From: Zobellella taiwanensis
Lineage (GTDB): Bacteria > Pseudomonadota > Gammaproteobacteria > Enterobacterales > Aeromonadaceae
Assembly: GCF_003012795.1 (NCBI RefSeq)
Contig: NZ_PXYH01000015.1
Location: 1 to 64,000 of the forward strand
Length of the DNA: 64,000 nucleotides
Reading direction: 5' to 3'
The notes beneath the pieces were generated by a model. The model had not been told where the DNA came from. It saw nothing but the letters and a program-made list of their open reading frames with translations, and did not search any database. The stretch's first letter is position 1, and every line of letters starts with the position of its first letter. Shown here one piece after another: positions 28,476 through 39,800 of this stretch. Position numbers and translations under genes: made by a program.

Positions 28476-30521
28476 TCAGGGGGCGAGTTCGCAGCGGTTG
28501 CGGCCCAGTTCCTTGGCCCGGTACAGGGCCCGGTCGGCGGCATCGATCAGTTGGGTGCTGTCCTGGCCGGGCTGGAACTGGGCCACGCCGATGCTGACGG
28601 TAAAGGGCGGCAGCTCGGGATCCCTGAGTTCGGCAATCACCTGGCGCAGCCGTTCGGCCAGCACCAGCGCCTGCTCGGCGGGAGTTTCCGGGGTGATCAG
28701 CAAAAACTCCTCGCCGCCCCAGCGGCCGAACTGATCGCCCCGACGCAGGTGCCGGCGTATGGTCTGGCTGAGCAGGCGCAGGGCATGATCGCCGGCGTTG
28801 TGGCCGTGGTTGTCATTGAGCTGTTTGAAATGATCCACGTCCAGCAGCATCACGCTGAAGGCCCGCCGGTAGCGTTCGGCGTTGAATTGCTCCTGGGTCA
28901 GGCTTTGCTCCAGCCGGTAGCGGTTCCAGATGCCGGTCAGGGCATCGTACTGGGCCATGTGCCGGAGATGCTGGTTGGCCTCGGTCAGTTGGCGGTTGAG
29001 CCTGGCCATGCGCGCCGAACCTGCCAGTATGGCCAGGTCCTGGGCCAGATCCCGGGCCGCGTGCAACTGCTGCGCCTGCCACACCGGACTGTGGCCCCTG
29101 ACCTGCTGCTGCCAGCGTGCGAAGGACGCGCGCGGGTTCAGGCGATACCCCTGTTCGGTGCGGGTCAGATCCTTTTCGGGGGCGCCGGCCCAGTTGATGA
29201 TTTCTTCCTGTTCGAGGCGGAAAAACAACAGCCAGTCCGTTGACTGGCCCTGGTCCACCGTCAGCGGCAGGGCCAGCAGGCCGGCGAAGGCGTGCCGGCT
29301 GTCGAGCGAAAAGGGCAGATCGCGTTCGAGCTGATCCGAAAACCAGCTGCTGCGTCCGGGCAGGGCTGGGGTGAACTGTTGTTCCAGCCAGCCGGCAAGG
29401 CGGCGCAGGGACGCCTCCCCGGGCACTGTACCTGCGCACAGCCGCCGCTCCCCGCTCAGGTAGGCGCAGCCGGCGCTTTGCAGCAGCGCCAGCCAGTCGT
29501 CGGCACAGTGGCGGAACACCTCGCCGGGCCGGCTGTGCTGCCGCTGTACATGGTGCGCCAGCTGTTCGCGCAGCTGGTACAGGCGCTGCTGGTAGGCCAG
29601 TTGTTGCTGGGCATTGACCAGGAACAATCGCTGGCCGGCGAACTGCACCAGTTGCAGCAGCGCCTCGCGCCTGGCCGGAGCCAGGGTCAGGGCGCTGCCG
29701 TGGTGGCAGGCCACCAGGCCCCAGAGGCTGCCCTGGTGTACCAGGGCGACGGAGCAGGAGCCGGCCACCCCCATGTTTTGCAGGTATTGCACATGGAGGG
29801 GGGATACCGCCCTCAGTATGCCCCGGCTCATGTCGACCGCCGGCAGCCCCGGCCTGGCGCCCAGCAGGGCGACCGGTTGCTGGCGAATATCGTGGATCAG
29901 GCGCAGGGGATTTTTCAGGTACATGGCCCTGACCTGGGCGGGCAAGTCGCTGGCGGGGAAATGATGTCCCAGCAGGGGCGGCAGTTCGTCCATTCTGGCC
30001 TCGGCCACGACCTGGCCGTGCCAGTCGGGATCGAAGCGATAGACCATGACCCGGTCGAAACCGGTCAGCCGGCGGACTTCCTGTGCCAACACCCGGGTGA
30101 CGGCTGTACTGTCGTGCTGCTGCAGCAGGCGGCCGAAGGCCAGCTCCAGGCCGGTGGCGCCATCGGGGCGCCGGACATCGTCCCTGGGCTCGATTTCGAG
30201 CACCACGAAGGGATCGCTGCGGTAGGCCAGGATATGATGCCGGGCCGACTGATACTGGGCCGAGTCCTGTTCAAGCAGCGCCCGGGCCAGTTCGTACAGG
30301 GCCTCGGGCAACAGCTGGCCGGGGCTGGCCCGCAGGCACTGCTCCGGGCTCAGGCCGAAATGAGCGGGGGCATTGGCGCTGAGCTGCTCCACCCGGGTCA
30401 GTTCGGCGTTCAGTACCAGCATGATGCCGAACGGCTGTATACTGCCGGGAATATGGATGGGCTCGCTTTCGCAGTGGGCGAGCGCCGCTTCCAGCGGTGT
30501 CGGTTCTGGGGCCTGGCTCAT
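28476..30521 (-). CDS. bphP: bacteriophytochrome-type diguanylate cyclase (PAS-GAF-PHY-GGDEF)
   Basis: Red/far-red photoreceptor of 681 residues with a cyclase output in place of a histidine kinase. PAS domain about 1-115 with the biliverdin-attaching cysteine C17 in ALAHCESEPIHIPG. GAF domain about 135-310 with PASDLPAQ and the SRGILRAVSPLHVQYL block. PHY domain about 315-495, then GGDEF with GGEEF at 602-606 and an intact RxxD site (R593 to D596). The start overlaps the heme oxygenase stop by 4 bases (ATGA), so chromophore synthesis and receptor are coupled. Light-controlled c-di-GMP output is inferred. Confidence 0.93.
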   Translation of the reverse strand: MSQAPEPTPLEAALAHCESEPIHIPGSIQPFGIMLVLNAELTRVEQLSANAPAHFGLSPEQCLRASPGQLLPEALYELARALLEQDSAQYQSARHHILAYRSDPFVVLEIEPRDDVRRPDGATGLELAFGRLLQQHDSTAVTRVLAQEVRRLTGFDRVMVYRFDPDWHGQVVAEARMDELPPLLGHHFPASDLPAQVRAMYLKNPLRLIHDIRQQPVALLGARPGLPAVDMSRGILRAVSPLHVQYLQNMGVAGSCSVALVHQGSLWGLVACHHGSALTLAPARREALLQLVQFAGQRLFLVNAQQQLAYQQRLYQLREQLAHHVQRQHSRPGEVFRHCADDWLALLQSAGCAYLSGERRLCAGTVPGEASLRRLAGWLEQQFTPALPGRSSWFSDQLERDLPFSLDSRHAFAGLLALPLTVDQGQSTDWLLFFRLEQEEIINWAGAPEKDLTRTEQGYRLNPRASFARWQQQVRGHSPVWQAQQLHAARDLAQDLAILAGSARMARLNRQLTEANQHLRHMAQYDALTGIWNRYRLEQSLTQEQFNAERYRRAFSVMLLDVDHFKQLNDNHGHNAGDHALRLLSQTIRRHLRRGDQFGRWGGEEFLLITPETPAEQALVLAERLRQVIAELRDPELPPFTVSIGVAQFQPGQDSTQLIDAADRALYRAKELGRNRCELAP

Positions 30522-31129
30522 CGCGGCTCCTGGTGGTGGGAAAGGGGGGCAAGATCGAGCAGATGCCGGTACAGTCCGTCGAACACCTCACAGGCCTGGG
30601 ACAGCACCGGACCTGGCCTGGCCCCGAGCTCCTGGTGTTGCAGCAGCTCGCAAAAGGCCGGCCAGTCCCGGGGCCGGCGTCGGCACAGGTGAAAAAAACG
30701 GCCGCCGTGATCGCCGTCCAGCCCGAGCCTGGCCAGGCGGGGGGCGATGACCCGGCCACCCTGGCTGGCCCCTTCCAGCACATAGAGGGTGCCCAGCAGC
30801 GCCTCCCAGCCGGTCGGCTGGGGGGGCAGCTGGCGGCAGGGCAGGGGCTCACCGGCGCCCAGGTCCTGCAGATCCTGCAGCAGCAGGGGCGTGCGCGGCA
30901 TAAAAGCATAGCCGCCGGCGGGCAGCAGAGCGAGGGCGGGCGCCAGGGCCTGCTCCAGCGGCTGGTAAAAGCCGGCGAAGGCGGCCACCAGCCGGCCATA
31001 GTGCTCCCGGCTCAGGTCCCGCTCCAGCAGGGCGGCGAGCCAGGGATGACGCTCCAGCTGGCGGTGGCCATCACGGGTGGCCTGGCGCAGCTGCGTCAGC
31101 AGGGAAGGCGGGGCTGGTTTTGGATTCAA
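30518..31129 (-). CDS. bphO: biliverdin-producing heme oxygenase BphO
   Basis: Heme oxygenase that opens heme to biliverdin, CO and iron, supplying the bphP chromophore. The helical fold contains the proximal histidine in TRDGHRQLERHPW and the conserved distal-helix LGTLYVLEGASQGGRVI. From TTG at 31129 it has 203 residues, close to other BphO proteins. GAGG lies 5 bases upstream. A longer ATG start at 31195 is possible, but it would lie upstream of the likely transcription start. It overlaps bphP by 4 bases. Confidence 0.88.
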   Translation of the reverse strand: MNPKPAPPSLLTQLRQATRDGHRQLERHPWLAALLERDLSREHYGRLVAAFAGFYQPLEQALAPALALLPAGGYAFMPRTPLLLQDLQDLGAGEPLPCRQLPPQPTGWEALLGTLYVLEGASQGGRVIAPRLARLGLDGDHGGRFFHLCRRRPRDWPAFCELLQHQELGARPGPVLSQACEVFDGLYRHLLDLAPLSHHQEPR

Positions 31130-31173
31130 GCAGACCTCGGATAAGCGGGCTTTGCCATGGGGCACAGAGTAAG

Positions 31174-31202
31174 ACCATACTCCGGTCGATACCATTATTC
31201 AA
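31174..31202 (-). promoter_or_regulatory. possible promoter of bphO-bphP
   Basis: Minus strand: -35 TTGAAT (31197-31202), 17-base spacer, -10 TATGGT (31174-31179), 45-50 bases before the TTG start at 31129. Confidence 0.45.
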
Positions 31203-31318
31203 TTTTGATTAACCATTAACCTTTTGATACTACTTGCTTTTTAATTTGTCCCTCCGCACCCTTGGCCAGGCTGGCCGCAGGCGCGGGACAGGGCCTTGCA
31301 GAGGATATAGGACCCAAG

Positions 31319-33106
31319 ATGCGCGATTTCTTTTCCATGGCCCGCTGGATGCCGGGTCTGGTGGCCCTGCTCGGTTACCAGCGAGCCTGGTTGCTGGCGG
31401 ACCTGAGGGCGGGGTTGTCGGTGGCGGCAGTGGCCCTGCCGGTGGCCATCGCCTATGCGGAGCTGGCCGGCGTGGGCGCCGTGGTCGGCCTGTATTCCTG
31501 TATCCTGCCCATGCTGATCTATGCCCTGTTCGGTACCTCCCGCCAGCTGATTGTGGGACCGGACGCCGCCACCTGCGCGGTGATCGCCGCCGTGGTCACG
31601 CCGCTGGCGGCGGGCGACGCCACCCGCCACTGGCAACTGGTGATGACCATGACCGCCATGACCGGCATCTGGTGCCTGGTCGCCAGCCGCTTCAAGCTGG
31701 GGGTGCTGGCCGACTTTTTGTCCCGGCCCATCTTGCTCGGGCTGTTGAACGGCGTGGCCATCACCATCATGGTTGGCCAGCTGTCGAGCATTTTCGGCTT
31801 TACTTTTGACGAGTCCGAACTTATCGAGCGCATTGCCGCCACCCCCAACTACCTGTCGTTGCTGCACTGGCCGACCCTGGGCGTCAGCCTGCTGACCCTG
31901 GCACTGATGCTGGCCTGCCGGCGGCTGCGTCCCCAGTGGCCGAGCAGCCTGCTGGCGTTGGCGCTGGCGGCCGCCCTGTTGTGGGGGGTGGGACCCGAGC
32001 GCAGCGGTATCGCCGTGGTAGGCGCCATCAGCGGCGGCATCCCCGAGTTCCAGTTGCCGGAGTTTCCCCCCGGGTTGATGCGCGAGCTGGTGCTGCCGGC
32101 CCTAAACCTGGCCATGGTGAGCTTTGTGTCCATGATGCTCACCGCCCGCAGCTTTGCCGCCAAGAATGGCTATGATATCGATGCCGACAAGGAGTTTCGT
32201 GCCCTCGGCATGGCCAATCTGGCCTCGGCTTTTTCCCAGGGATTTGCCATCAGCGGCGCCGACTCGCGCACTGCGGTCAACGATGCCAACGGCGGAAAAA
32301 GCCAGCTGGTGTCCATAGTGGCGGCCACCGTGATTGCCCTGGTCACCTTCTTGCTGACGTCGCCGCTGCAATACATCCCCACGGCGGCGCTCGGCATTGT
32401 GCTGGTGATGGCGTCATGGTCGCTGATCGACCTGCGTGGCCAGTGGGCGCTGCGCCAGTCGGACAGCGCCGCCTTCTGGCTGGCCTGGATCACCTTTGTC
32501 AGTGTGCTGTTTATGGGGGTCATTCCCGGCATCACCCTGGCGGTGCTGCTCGGCCTGTTCCAGTTTTTGCGCAATGTCATGCGCCCCACAGACCAGTTGA
32601 TGGGCATGAACGAAGAAGGCGTGGTGCATACCCTGGGCCACAACGAGGAAGTCAAGGCGGTGACCGGCGTGCTGATTTACCGCTTCAACTCGCCGCTGAC
32701 CTATTTCAACGCCTCCTATTTCAAGCGGCGGGTGCTGATGCTGATCAACGGCGAACAGGCCCAGCCCAACTGCCTGATTATCGACGCTGTTTCCTGCTTT
32801 ACCCACCAGGATATCAGCGTGATGAGCATGGTGGGCGAACTGCACAAGGAGCTGAGGCGGCGCGGTATCCACATGGTGATGGCCGGGCGGCGTGGCCAGG
32901 TCAGCCACTGGCTGCAGCAGGCGGGGATCCGGGTTGGCGAGGAGGGCATACTGGTGTATCCGGATTTGTACCAGGCCCTGCGCATGACCCGGTGCTACCA
33001 GGACAGGCCCGATCCGGCCGTGCCCCAGGCCTCCGGGGAGGATACCGGCACGGCGGAGCCGGACCGGGAACGGCTGGCACCGGCGCCGCAGTGGGTGGAA
33101 TCCTGA
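31319..33106 (+). CDS. SulP family anion transporter with STAS domain
   Basis: Inner-membrane SLC26/SulP transporter of 595 residues, importing sulfate, bicarbonate or a dicarboxylate; the substrate cannot be read from sequence. About 10-14 hydrophobic helices span residues 15-425 (LLADLRAGLSVAAVALPVAIAY is the SulP signature). A cytoplasmic STAS domain occupies about 450-560. I chose ATG 31319, with AGGA 6 bases upstream; the frame is open further upstream from a TTG. Its stop overlaps the next start (TGATG). Confidence 0.92.
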   Translation: MRDFFSMARWMPGLVALLGYQRAWLLADLRAGLSVAAVALPVAIAYAELAGVGAVVGLYSCILPMLIYALFGTSRQLIVGPDAATCAVIAAVVTPLAAGDATRHWQLVMTMTAMTGIWCLVASRFKLGVLADFLSRPILLGLLNGVAITIMVGQLSSIFGFTFDESELIERIAATPNYLSLLHWPTLGVSLLTLALMLACRRLRPQWPSSLLALALAAALLWGVGPERSGIAVVGAISGGIPEFQLPEFPPGLMRELVLPALNLAMVSFVSMMLTARSFAAKNGYDIDADKEFRALGMANLASAFSQGFAISGADSRTAVNDANGGKSQLVSIVAATVIALVTFLLTSPLQYIPTAALGIVLVMASWSLIDLRGQWALRQSDSAAFWLAWITFVSVLFMGVIPGITLAVLLGLFQFLRNVMRPTDQLMGMNEEGVVHTLGHNEEVKAVTGVLIYRFNSPLTYFNASYFKRRVLMLINGEQAQPNCLIIDAVSCFTHQDISVMSMVGELHKELRRRGIHMVMAGRRGQVSHWLQQAGIRVGEEGILVYPDLYQALRMTRCYQDRPDPAVPQASGEDTGTAEPDRERLAPAPQWVES

Positions 33107-33567
33107 TGCTGCCCGGGTTGCGCCTGCTGTGGTTGCCGCCTCCCGCCGTCATGGCGCTGACGGGCGGCCTGATGTGGCTGACCCGGTGGCTGGCGGAGCC
33201 GTCCTCCTCGCCCTGGACGCCCTGGCTGGCGCTGCCGCCGCTGGCGGCAGGCCTGCTGTTGATGGGCCTGGCGGTGCACGCGCTGCGGCGGGCCGGCACC
33301 ACTGTGCTGCCGTTTGATCCGCAACAGGCCAGCCGGCTGGTGACCGAGGGCGTGTTCGGCTGTTCACGCAATCCCATTTACCTCGGCGATCTGCTGTTGC
33401 TGCTGGCGTGGGGGGCCTGGCTGGGGTACTGGCCGGCGTTCGCCTGGCTGGCCGGTTTTGTCGTGTATATGAACCGGGTGCAGATAGCGGCGGAGGAAGC
33501 GGCGCTGGCCGGGCGTTTCGGGGCGGCCTATCAGGCCTACCGGGCACGGGTCCGGCGCTGGCTCTAG
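33106..33567 (+). CDS. isoprenylcysteine/phospholipid methyltransferase-like membrane protein
   Basis: Membrane protein of 153 residues with four hydrophobic segments. Its C-terminal core has CSRNPIYLGDLLLL and the EEAALAGRFGAAYQAYRARVRRW tail, typical of the ICMT/PEMT-like membrane methyltransferase group. Those enzymes use SAM; the acceptor here is unknown. The ATG overlaps the sulP stop by one base, indicating co-transcription with the transporter. Confidence 0.8.
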   Translation: MLPGLRLLWLPPPAVMALTGGLMWLTRWLAEPSSSPWTPWLALPPLAAGLLLMGLAVHALRRAGTTVLPFDPQQASRLVTEGVFGCSRNPIYLGDLLLLLAWGAWLGYWPAFAWLAGFVVYMNRVQIAAEEAALAGRFGAAYQAYRARVRRWL

Positions 33568-33657
33568 TCCGCCAAGAGGTGCTTGCGGGCGCGCGCTTGG
33601 ATCCTTACACTGGCCGTTTTTTAGCGGCGAGCCCGCCCGCGGGAGGAAAACAGGCCC

Positions 33658-34542
33658 ATGACAGCAGATCACGGCGGCACTCGCCTGAACAAATTCATCA
33701 GTGAAACCGGCATTTGCTCACGCCGGGAGGCCGATCGGCTGATCGAGCAGGGCGCCGTGGCGGTGAACGGCCAGGCGGCGGGCATGGGCGTCAAGGTAAC
33801 GGCAAACGACAGGGTCACCATCAACGGCAAGCCCCTGCGCGCCAGGCCCAGGCCGGTCTATCTGGTGTACAACAAGCCCGTCGGCATTACCTGCACCACT
33901 GACCAGGCCATTCCCGGCAATATTGTCGATGCGGTCAGCTATCCTGCCCGCATCTTTCCCATTGGCCGGCTCGACAAGCCTTCCTGCGGCCTGATCCTGC
34001 TGACCAATGACGGCGATATCGTCAACAAGATATTGCGTGCCGGCAACGCTCACGAAAAGGAATACATCGTTTCGGTGGACAAGCCCGTGACCGATGATTT
34101 CGTGGCCAAAATGGCCGCTGGGGTGCCCATTCTCGACACCGTGACCAAGCCCTGCAAGGTCAGGAAAATCGGTCCGCGCAGCTTCAACATCATTCTTACC
34201 CAGGGGCTGAACCGACAGATCCGGCGCATGGCCCACTACCTGGGATTTGAAGTGACCAGCCTGAAGCGGGTAAGGATCATGAACATTTCCCTGGACGGGC
34301 TCGGAAACGGCCAGTGGCGGGAAGTCACTCCCCGGGAGCTGGGCGAGATCAACCGCCTGCTGCAGGGCTCGAGCAAAACCGAGGAAGCCTCCCGCCTGGA
34401 TACTCCCAAAGCGGCCCGCCGGGGGCCGAAAACGGGGCCGGGCAAGGCGGCTCCGGGGCGGCGTCCGGCCAGCTTGGGCCGGGAGCGCCCCGCCGCCGGC
34501 AAGGGCGGCAGGGCGGGGAACGCCGGCCGGCGTGGCCGCTAG
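33658..34542 (+). CDS. rluF: 23S rRNA pseudouridine(2604) synthase RluF
   Basis: Isomerises U2604 of 23S rRNA (and U35 of tRNA-Tyr in E. coli) to pseudouridine. An S4 RNA-binding domain occupies about 8-68 ([20 protein letters not shown]). The catalytic RsuA-family domain has Asp106 in [13 protein letters not shown] and the [14 protein letters not shown] motif. A very basic, Gly/Ala/Arg-rich tail (about 245-294) resembles the tail of E. coli RluF. Its stop overlaps the convergent tyrS stop. Confidence 0.93.
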   Translation: MTADHGGTRLNKFISETGICSRREADRLIEQGAVAVNGQAAGMGVKVTANDRVTINGKPLRARPRPVYLVYNKPVGITCTTDQAIPGNIVDAVSYPARIFPIGRLDKPSCGLILLTNDGDIVNKILRAGNAHEKEYIVSVDKPVTDDFVAKMAAGVPILDTVTKPCKVRKIGPRSFNIILTQGLNRQIRRMAHYLGFEVTSLKRVRIMNISLDGLGNGQWREVTPRELGEINRLLQGSSKTEEASRLDTPKAARRGPKTGPGKAAPGRRPASLGRERPAAGKGGRAGNAGRRGR

Positions 34543-35819
34543 CCGGGCTGTGGTGTGCCCGCAGGAGCTGTGGTGACCAGGTGGAAATGCTTTTTGCCCC
34601 GGCACAATACCAGGTAGCGCTGGTGCAGGGGTGCAACGCCGGCCAGGCTGTCGCCTTCGGCGCGCCGACCATTTAGGCTGATCGCCCCCTGGACGATCAG
34701 CTCCCTGGCCTGGCGCCTGGAGCCGGCCAGCCCGGCGGCGACCAACAGCGCCACCAGCGAGTCCGCCGAGTCCACCTGCGTCATGGGGATACCGTCCAGC
34801 TCCAGTTGGGAGAACTCGGCCGGGCCCAGCCGGCCAAGCTGTCCCGAGAACAGTGCCGAGCTTATCCGTTCCACGCCGCGCAGCGCTGCCTCGCCGTGCA
34901 CCAGCCGGGTCAGCTCCCGGGCCAGCACACCCTGGGCCCTGGGCTTGCCACCTTGCCGGTCCTCCGCTTCCAGGGCGGTGATTTCCGCCAGCGGGAGAAA
35001 GCTGTAGTAACGCAGCAGGCGGTGGATATCCGCGTCGGCGGTGTTGAGCCAGAACTGGTAGAAGGCGTAGGGCGAGGTCCTGGCCGGATCCAGCCAGACG
35101 GTGCCGCTTTCGGTCTTGCCGAACTTGGTGCCGTCTGCCTTGGTGATGAGCGGCAGGGTCAGGCCGAACACCCGTTGCCGGTTGAGCCGGCGTACCAGAT
35201 CGATGCCGCCGGTGATGTTGCCCCACTGATCGTTGCCGCCGAGCTGCAGGGTACAGCCCTGCTCCCGGTTGAGCACGGCGAAATCGTAGGCCTGCAGCAG
35301 GGAGTAGGAAAACTCGGTGAACGACAGCCCCTGCTCGGGCCGGGCCAGCCGCTGGCGGACCGACTCCCGGGCCATCATGGCATTGACCGAAAAATGCTTG
35401 CCGATATCCCGCAGAAAGCCGAGCACGTCCATGCCGGCCACCCAGTCGCGGTTGTTGACCAACCGGACCCCGTCATCGCCGTCCGCGTCCAGCAGCCGGA
35501 CGATTTGTCCGCCCAGCCCGTTTACCCAGCCCTGCACCGTTTGGGCATCGTTCAGGCTGCGCTCCGTGGCCTTGAAGCTGGGATCGCCTATCATGCCGGT
35601 GGCGCCGCCGATCAGGGCCACCACCCGGTGACCGGCCTGGCGGAAACGGCGCAACATCAGCAGGGGCACCAGGTGGCCGATATGCAGGCTGCCGGCGGTG
35701 GGATCGAAACCGCAGTACAGGGTACGGGGTCCGGCGTCGAGATGGGCTCCCAGGGCGGCGTCGGACTGTTGGGCGACAAGGCCGCGCCGGTGCAGTTGAT
35801 CGAGCAGGGAAGATGTCAT
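34539..35819 (-). CDS. tyrS: tyrosine--tRNA ligase
   Basis: Class I aminoacyl-tRNA synthetase charging tRNA-Tyr. Signature HIGH at residues 46-49, KFGKT as the KMSKS equivalent ([17 protein letters not shown]), and a C-terminal S4 domain for anticodon-arm binding. The start at 35819 ([17 protein letters not shown]) gives 426 residues as in E. coli TyrS; the open frame continues upstream to 35990 without homology. Convergent with rluF (4-base stop overlap) and divergent from the LuxR-type gene. Confidence 0.96.
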   Translation of the reverse strand: MTSSLLDQLHRRGLVAQQSDAALGAHLDAGPRTLYCGFDPTAGSLHIGHLVPLLMLRRFRQAGHRVVALIGGATGMIGDPSFKATERSLNDAQTVQGWVNGLGGQIVRLLDADGDDGVRLVNNRDWVAGMDVLGFLRDIGKHFSVNAMMARESVRQRLARPEQGLSFTEFSYSLLQAYDFAVLNREQGCTLQLGGNDQWGNITGGIDLVRRLNRQRVFGLTLPLITKADGTKFGKTESGTVWLDPARTSPYAFYQFWLNTADADIHRLLRYYSFLPLAEITALEAEDRQGGKPRAQGVLARELTRLVHGEAALRGVERISSALFSGQLGRLGPAEFSQLELDGIPMTQVDSADSLVALLVAAGLAGSRRQARELIVQGAISLNGRRAEGDSLAGVAPLHQRYLVLCRGKKHFHLVTTAPAGTPQPG

Positions 35820-35931
35820 GCTTGGCTCCGTTGGCAAAAGCCCTATGCTGGCCGGTACGGGGCGGTGTCGGTATGTCCTTTTCGGGACGGTTTGCGATAA
35901 TGGCGGCTTCCACTTCCTTGACACCCACGCC

Positions 35932-36726
35932 ATGAACCCCCTGGATGAAACCCTGCTGACCCGGGCGATCGAGGCCCTGGGCAGCGCCACTTTTCCCCGA
36001 GCCCTGGCGGGATTGCTGCAATCCCTGATCGACTGCGACTGCCTGCTGATGGTGGGCTATCGCCAGGGCGGACCCGCCGTTTACCTCTATGACAACCTGA
36101 GTCGGCGACGGGAGCTGCTGTTTCAGCGTTACCTCAATGGCCTTTACACCGAGGATCCCTTCTGCCGGGCGCTGAGCGCCGGTCTGGAGCCGGGAGTCTA
36201 TTCCCTGCGCGGCCTGGCGGCTGAGCAGGGCATGAGCCCCCGTTATCTGGCGGATTTTTACCGGGATACCGGCTGGCGGGAGGAGCTGGGGCTGGTGATC
36301 CGGCTCAGCCATGGCCAATGGCTGATGATGTTTATGGGCCGGCTGCAACCCCGGCCCTTCGGTCTGGTGGAGCAGGCGGGCCTGCGCCGCCGCCTGCCGT
36401 TGCTGGAGGCCCTGTGCCGGCGGCACTGGCCTGCCGGTACGGCTCCGCTGGCGCTGGCGCCGCCCGGTGGCCTCGACATGGAGCAGCGGGTGCAGGCGGC
36501 GCTGGCCAGCTTTGGACGAGGCCGGCTGACCCGGCGCGAAGCTCAGGTAGCCGCCCTGCTGGTGCAGGGCATGGACAACGAGGCCATTGCCGCCAGCCTG
36601 GGCATAGGTGAGGGCACGGTCAAAAATCATCGCAAGCATCTCTATGCCAAGCTTGGCGTCGACTCCCGTTCCGCCCTGTTCGCGCGTTTTCTCAGCCATC
36701 TGATCACCGCGGCAGGGATCCCCTGA
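35932..36726 (+). CDS. LuxR-type helix-turn-helix transcriptional regulator
   Basis: 264 residues. The C-terminal GerE/LuxR DNA-binding domain (about 195-258) contains [40 protein letters not shown] in register; only parts are quoted by families, but the HTH is unmistakable. The N-terminal half (about 10-180) has no recognisable autoinducer-binding or REC motif and could sense another ligand. I placed the start at ATG 35932; its ribosome site is weak, and the frame is open upstream to 35818. No luxI is nearby. The downstream gene is ydiJ. Confidence 0.8.
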   Translation: MNPLDETLLTRAIEALGSATFPRALAGLLQSLIDCDCLLMVGYRQGGPAVYLYDNLSRRRELLFQRYLNGLYTEDPFCRALSAGLEPGVYSLRGLAAEQGMSPRYLADFYRDTGWREELGLVIRLSHGQWLMMFMGRLQPRPFGLVEQAGLRRRLPLLEALCRRHWPAGTAPLALAPPGGLDMEQRVQAALASFGRGRLTRREAQVAALLVQGMDNEAIAASLGIGEGTVKNHRKHLYAKLGVDSRSALFARFLSHLITAAGIP

Positions 36727-36867
36727 ACCGGGCCTGCCCACAGGTTGCACCTGGTCCTGCCGGGGACGGCCAGGCTAACGCCCTGTCCACTCGCTCAAGG
36801 CCCCCCGCCGGGTGTATACTGGCCGCCACTTCGGGCGATATCGACAAGGACAAAGGGGACGCAGGTC

Positions 36868-39800
36868 ATGATCCCAAGGTTAGCGCTGCAACAGCAGACA
36901 ACCCCCACCTATTATTCATTTCTTGAGGCGCTGGCCGACAGCGGTTTTCGCGGCGACATCGAGCGCAGCTATGCCAGCCGGCTGGCGGTGGCCACCGACA
37001 ACAGCGTGTATCAGTGCCTGCCTCAGGCGGTGGTATTTCCCCGTTCATCCCAGGATCTGGTGGTGATGCTGGGCCTGGCCGCGAAAGACGCCTACAAGGA
37101 CATTCGCTTTTCGCCCCGGGGCGGCGGCACCGGCACCAATGGTCAGTCTCTCAACGACAACATAGTGGTGGACCTGTCCCGGCACATGACTCAGCTGCTG
37201 ACCCTGGACGCCGACGGCCGCCGGGTGCGCATTCAGACCGGCATGGTCAAGGACCGGCTCAACCAGCTGGTGGCGCCCCACGATCTGTTCTTCTCGCCGG
37301 ACTTGTCTACCAGCAACCGGGCCACAGTGGGCGGCATGATCAATACCGATGCCTCCGGCCAGGGCTCGCTGGTTTACGGCAAAACCTCGGATCACGTGCT
37401 CGGCGTGACCGCCGTGCTGGTGGACGGCACCCTGATTGAAACCGGCCCGGTCTCCGGCGAGGCGCTGAACCAGAAGCTGGAGGAAGACAGCCGGGAAGGA
37501 GAGCTGTATCGCTGTGTGTATCACAGCGTCACCGGCAACGCCGGGGAAATTGAGCGACGCTTTCCCAAACTGAACCGCTTTCTCACCGGCTACGATCTGA
37601 AACACGTTTACGACAAGCCTACCCATACCCTGGATCTGACCCGCATTCTGTGCGGCTCGGAAGGGTCGCTTGCCTTCATTACCGAAGCCTGGCTGGATCT
37701 CACTCCCATTCCCAAGTACCGCACCCTGGTCAACGTCAAGTACGACAGCTTTGAATCGGCCCTGCGCAACGCGCCGCTGATGGTGGAAGCCAAGGCGCTG
37801 TCGGTGGAAACCGTGGACTCCAGGGTGCTCAACCTGGCCCGGCAAGACATCGTTTGGCACTCGGTGAGCGATCTTATTCAGGACGTGCCCGGCAAAGTGA
37901 TGGACGGCCTCAACATGGTGGAATACGCCGACCAGGACGAGACCGCCCAGCGGGAAAAAGTCGAGGCGCTGTGCCGGCGGCTCGACGGCCTGATTGAACG
38001 AGGCGAGGCCGGGGTGATCGGCTATCAGGTGTGCGACGATCTTTCGTCCATTAACCGCATCTACGGCATGCGCAAAAAGGCGGTGGGCCTGTTGGGTAAT
38101 ACCCAGGGTCGCAAAAAGCCGGTGGCCTTTGTGGAAGACACCGCCGTGCCCCCGGAGCACCTGGCCGATTACATCATGGAATTCCGCCAGCTGCTGGACG
38201 ATCACGGCCTGCAATACGGCATGTTCGGCCACGTGGATGCCGGCGTGCTGCATGTGCGGCCGGCCCTGGACATGGTCGATCCCGAGCAGGAAGTCATGCT
38301 GCGGCGTATTTCCGACCAGGTCAATGCGCTCACCGCCAAATACGGCGGCCTGATGTGGGGCGAGCACGGCAAGGGCTTTCGTTCCGAATACAGCCCCACC
38401 TTCTTTGGCGAGGTGCTGTTTACCGAGCTGCGCCGCATCAAGTCGGCCTTTGACCCCTTTAACCGGCTGAACCCGGGCAAGATCTGCACCCCGCTGGACA
38501 GCCTGGAGCAGCTGGTGTCGGTGGACGCCACCAAGCGCGGCTATTTCGACCGGCAAATTCCGGTGCATGTGCGCGACGGCTTTACCCAGGCCATGGACTG
38601 CAACGGCAACGGCCTGTGCTTTGACTTCGATGTGCGCTCACCCATGTGTCCGTCCATGAAGCTCTCCGCCGACCGCCGTCACTCCCCCAAGGGCCGGGCC
38701 GGCCTGGTGCGGGAGTGGCTGCGTCAGCTCTCGGCCCAGGGCTTTGATCCCATGGCCGGCGAGGCGGCCGCCATGAGCCGGGGCACCAGTGTCAAGAACA
38801 TGGTGCTGCGTATCAAGCACACCCTCGACAAGCGCCGGGGCGAATACGACTTCTCCCATGAAGTGAAAGAGGCGATGGACGGCTGTCTGGCGTGCAAGGC
38901 CTGCTCCAGCCAGTGCCCGATCAAGGTGGACGTGCCCACCTTCCGGGCCCGTTTTCTGCAGCTCTACTACCAGCGCTACCAGCGTCCGCCAAGGGATTAT
39001 CTGGTGTCCTGGGTGGAAACCTATACTCCTTGGATGGCAAAAGCCCCGGGCCTGTTCAACCCCATCATGAACCACAAGTGGCTGCAGGGCGGTACCTCCT
39101 CACTGCTGGGCATGGTGGACATGCCGGCCCTTAGCCAGCCCAGCCTGAAAAAACGCCTGGGCAAGGGCCCGGCGGCGCAATTCGACCTGGAGCAGTTGCA
39201 AGCGCTGGGCGACGAAGAACGGGCCAATACCCTGCTGGTGGTGCAGGATCCCTTTACCTCCTTCTACGACGCCGGCGTGGTGCACGATCTGGTGCGGCTG
39301 GCCACGGCGCTGGGCTTTAATCCGGTGGTGCTGCCGTTCAAGCCCAATGGCAAGCCGGCTCACGTGAAGGGCTTTTTGCGCCGCTTTGCCGGCATGGCCG
39401 CCGACAGTGCCCAGTTCCTCAACCGGCTGGCCCGGCTCAATATTCCCATGGTGGGCGTGGATCCGTCTTTGGTGCTCTGTTACCGGGATGAATATGCCAA
39501 GGTGCTGGGCCCGTCCCGGGGCGATTTTGAGGTGCTGCTGCCCCAGGAGTGGCTGCTGACCGTGCTGGAGCAAATACCGGCCCGGGAAGTGACGGGTGAG
39601 CCCTGGCACCTGTTTGCCCACTGCACCGAAAAAACCGCCAAACCCACCACCCACCAGGACTGGAGCCGCATTTTCAGTCACCTGGGAGCAACGCTTAACG
39701 CCGTGCCCGTGGGCTGCTGCGGCATGGCCGGCACCTATGGTCACGAGCGGGAGCACGCCGAGGGCTCCCGTACCCTGTTTGCCATGAGCTGGGCCGAGCC

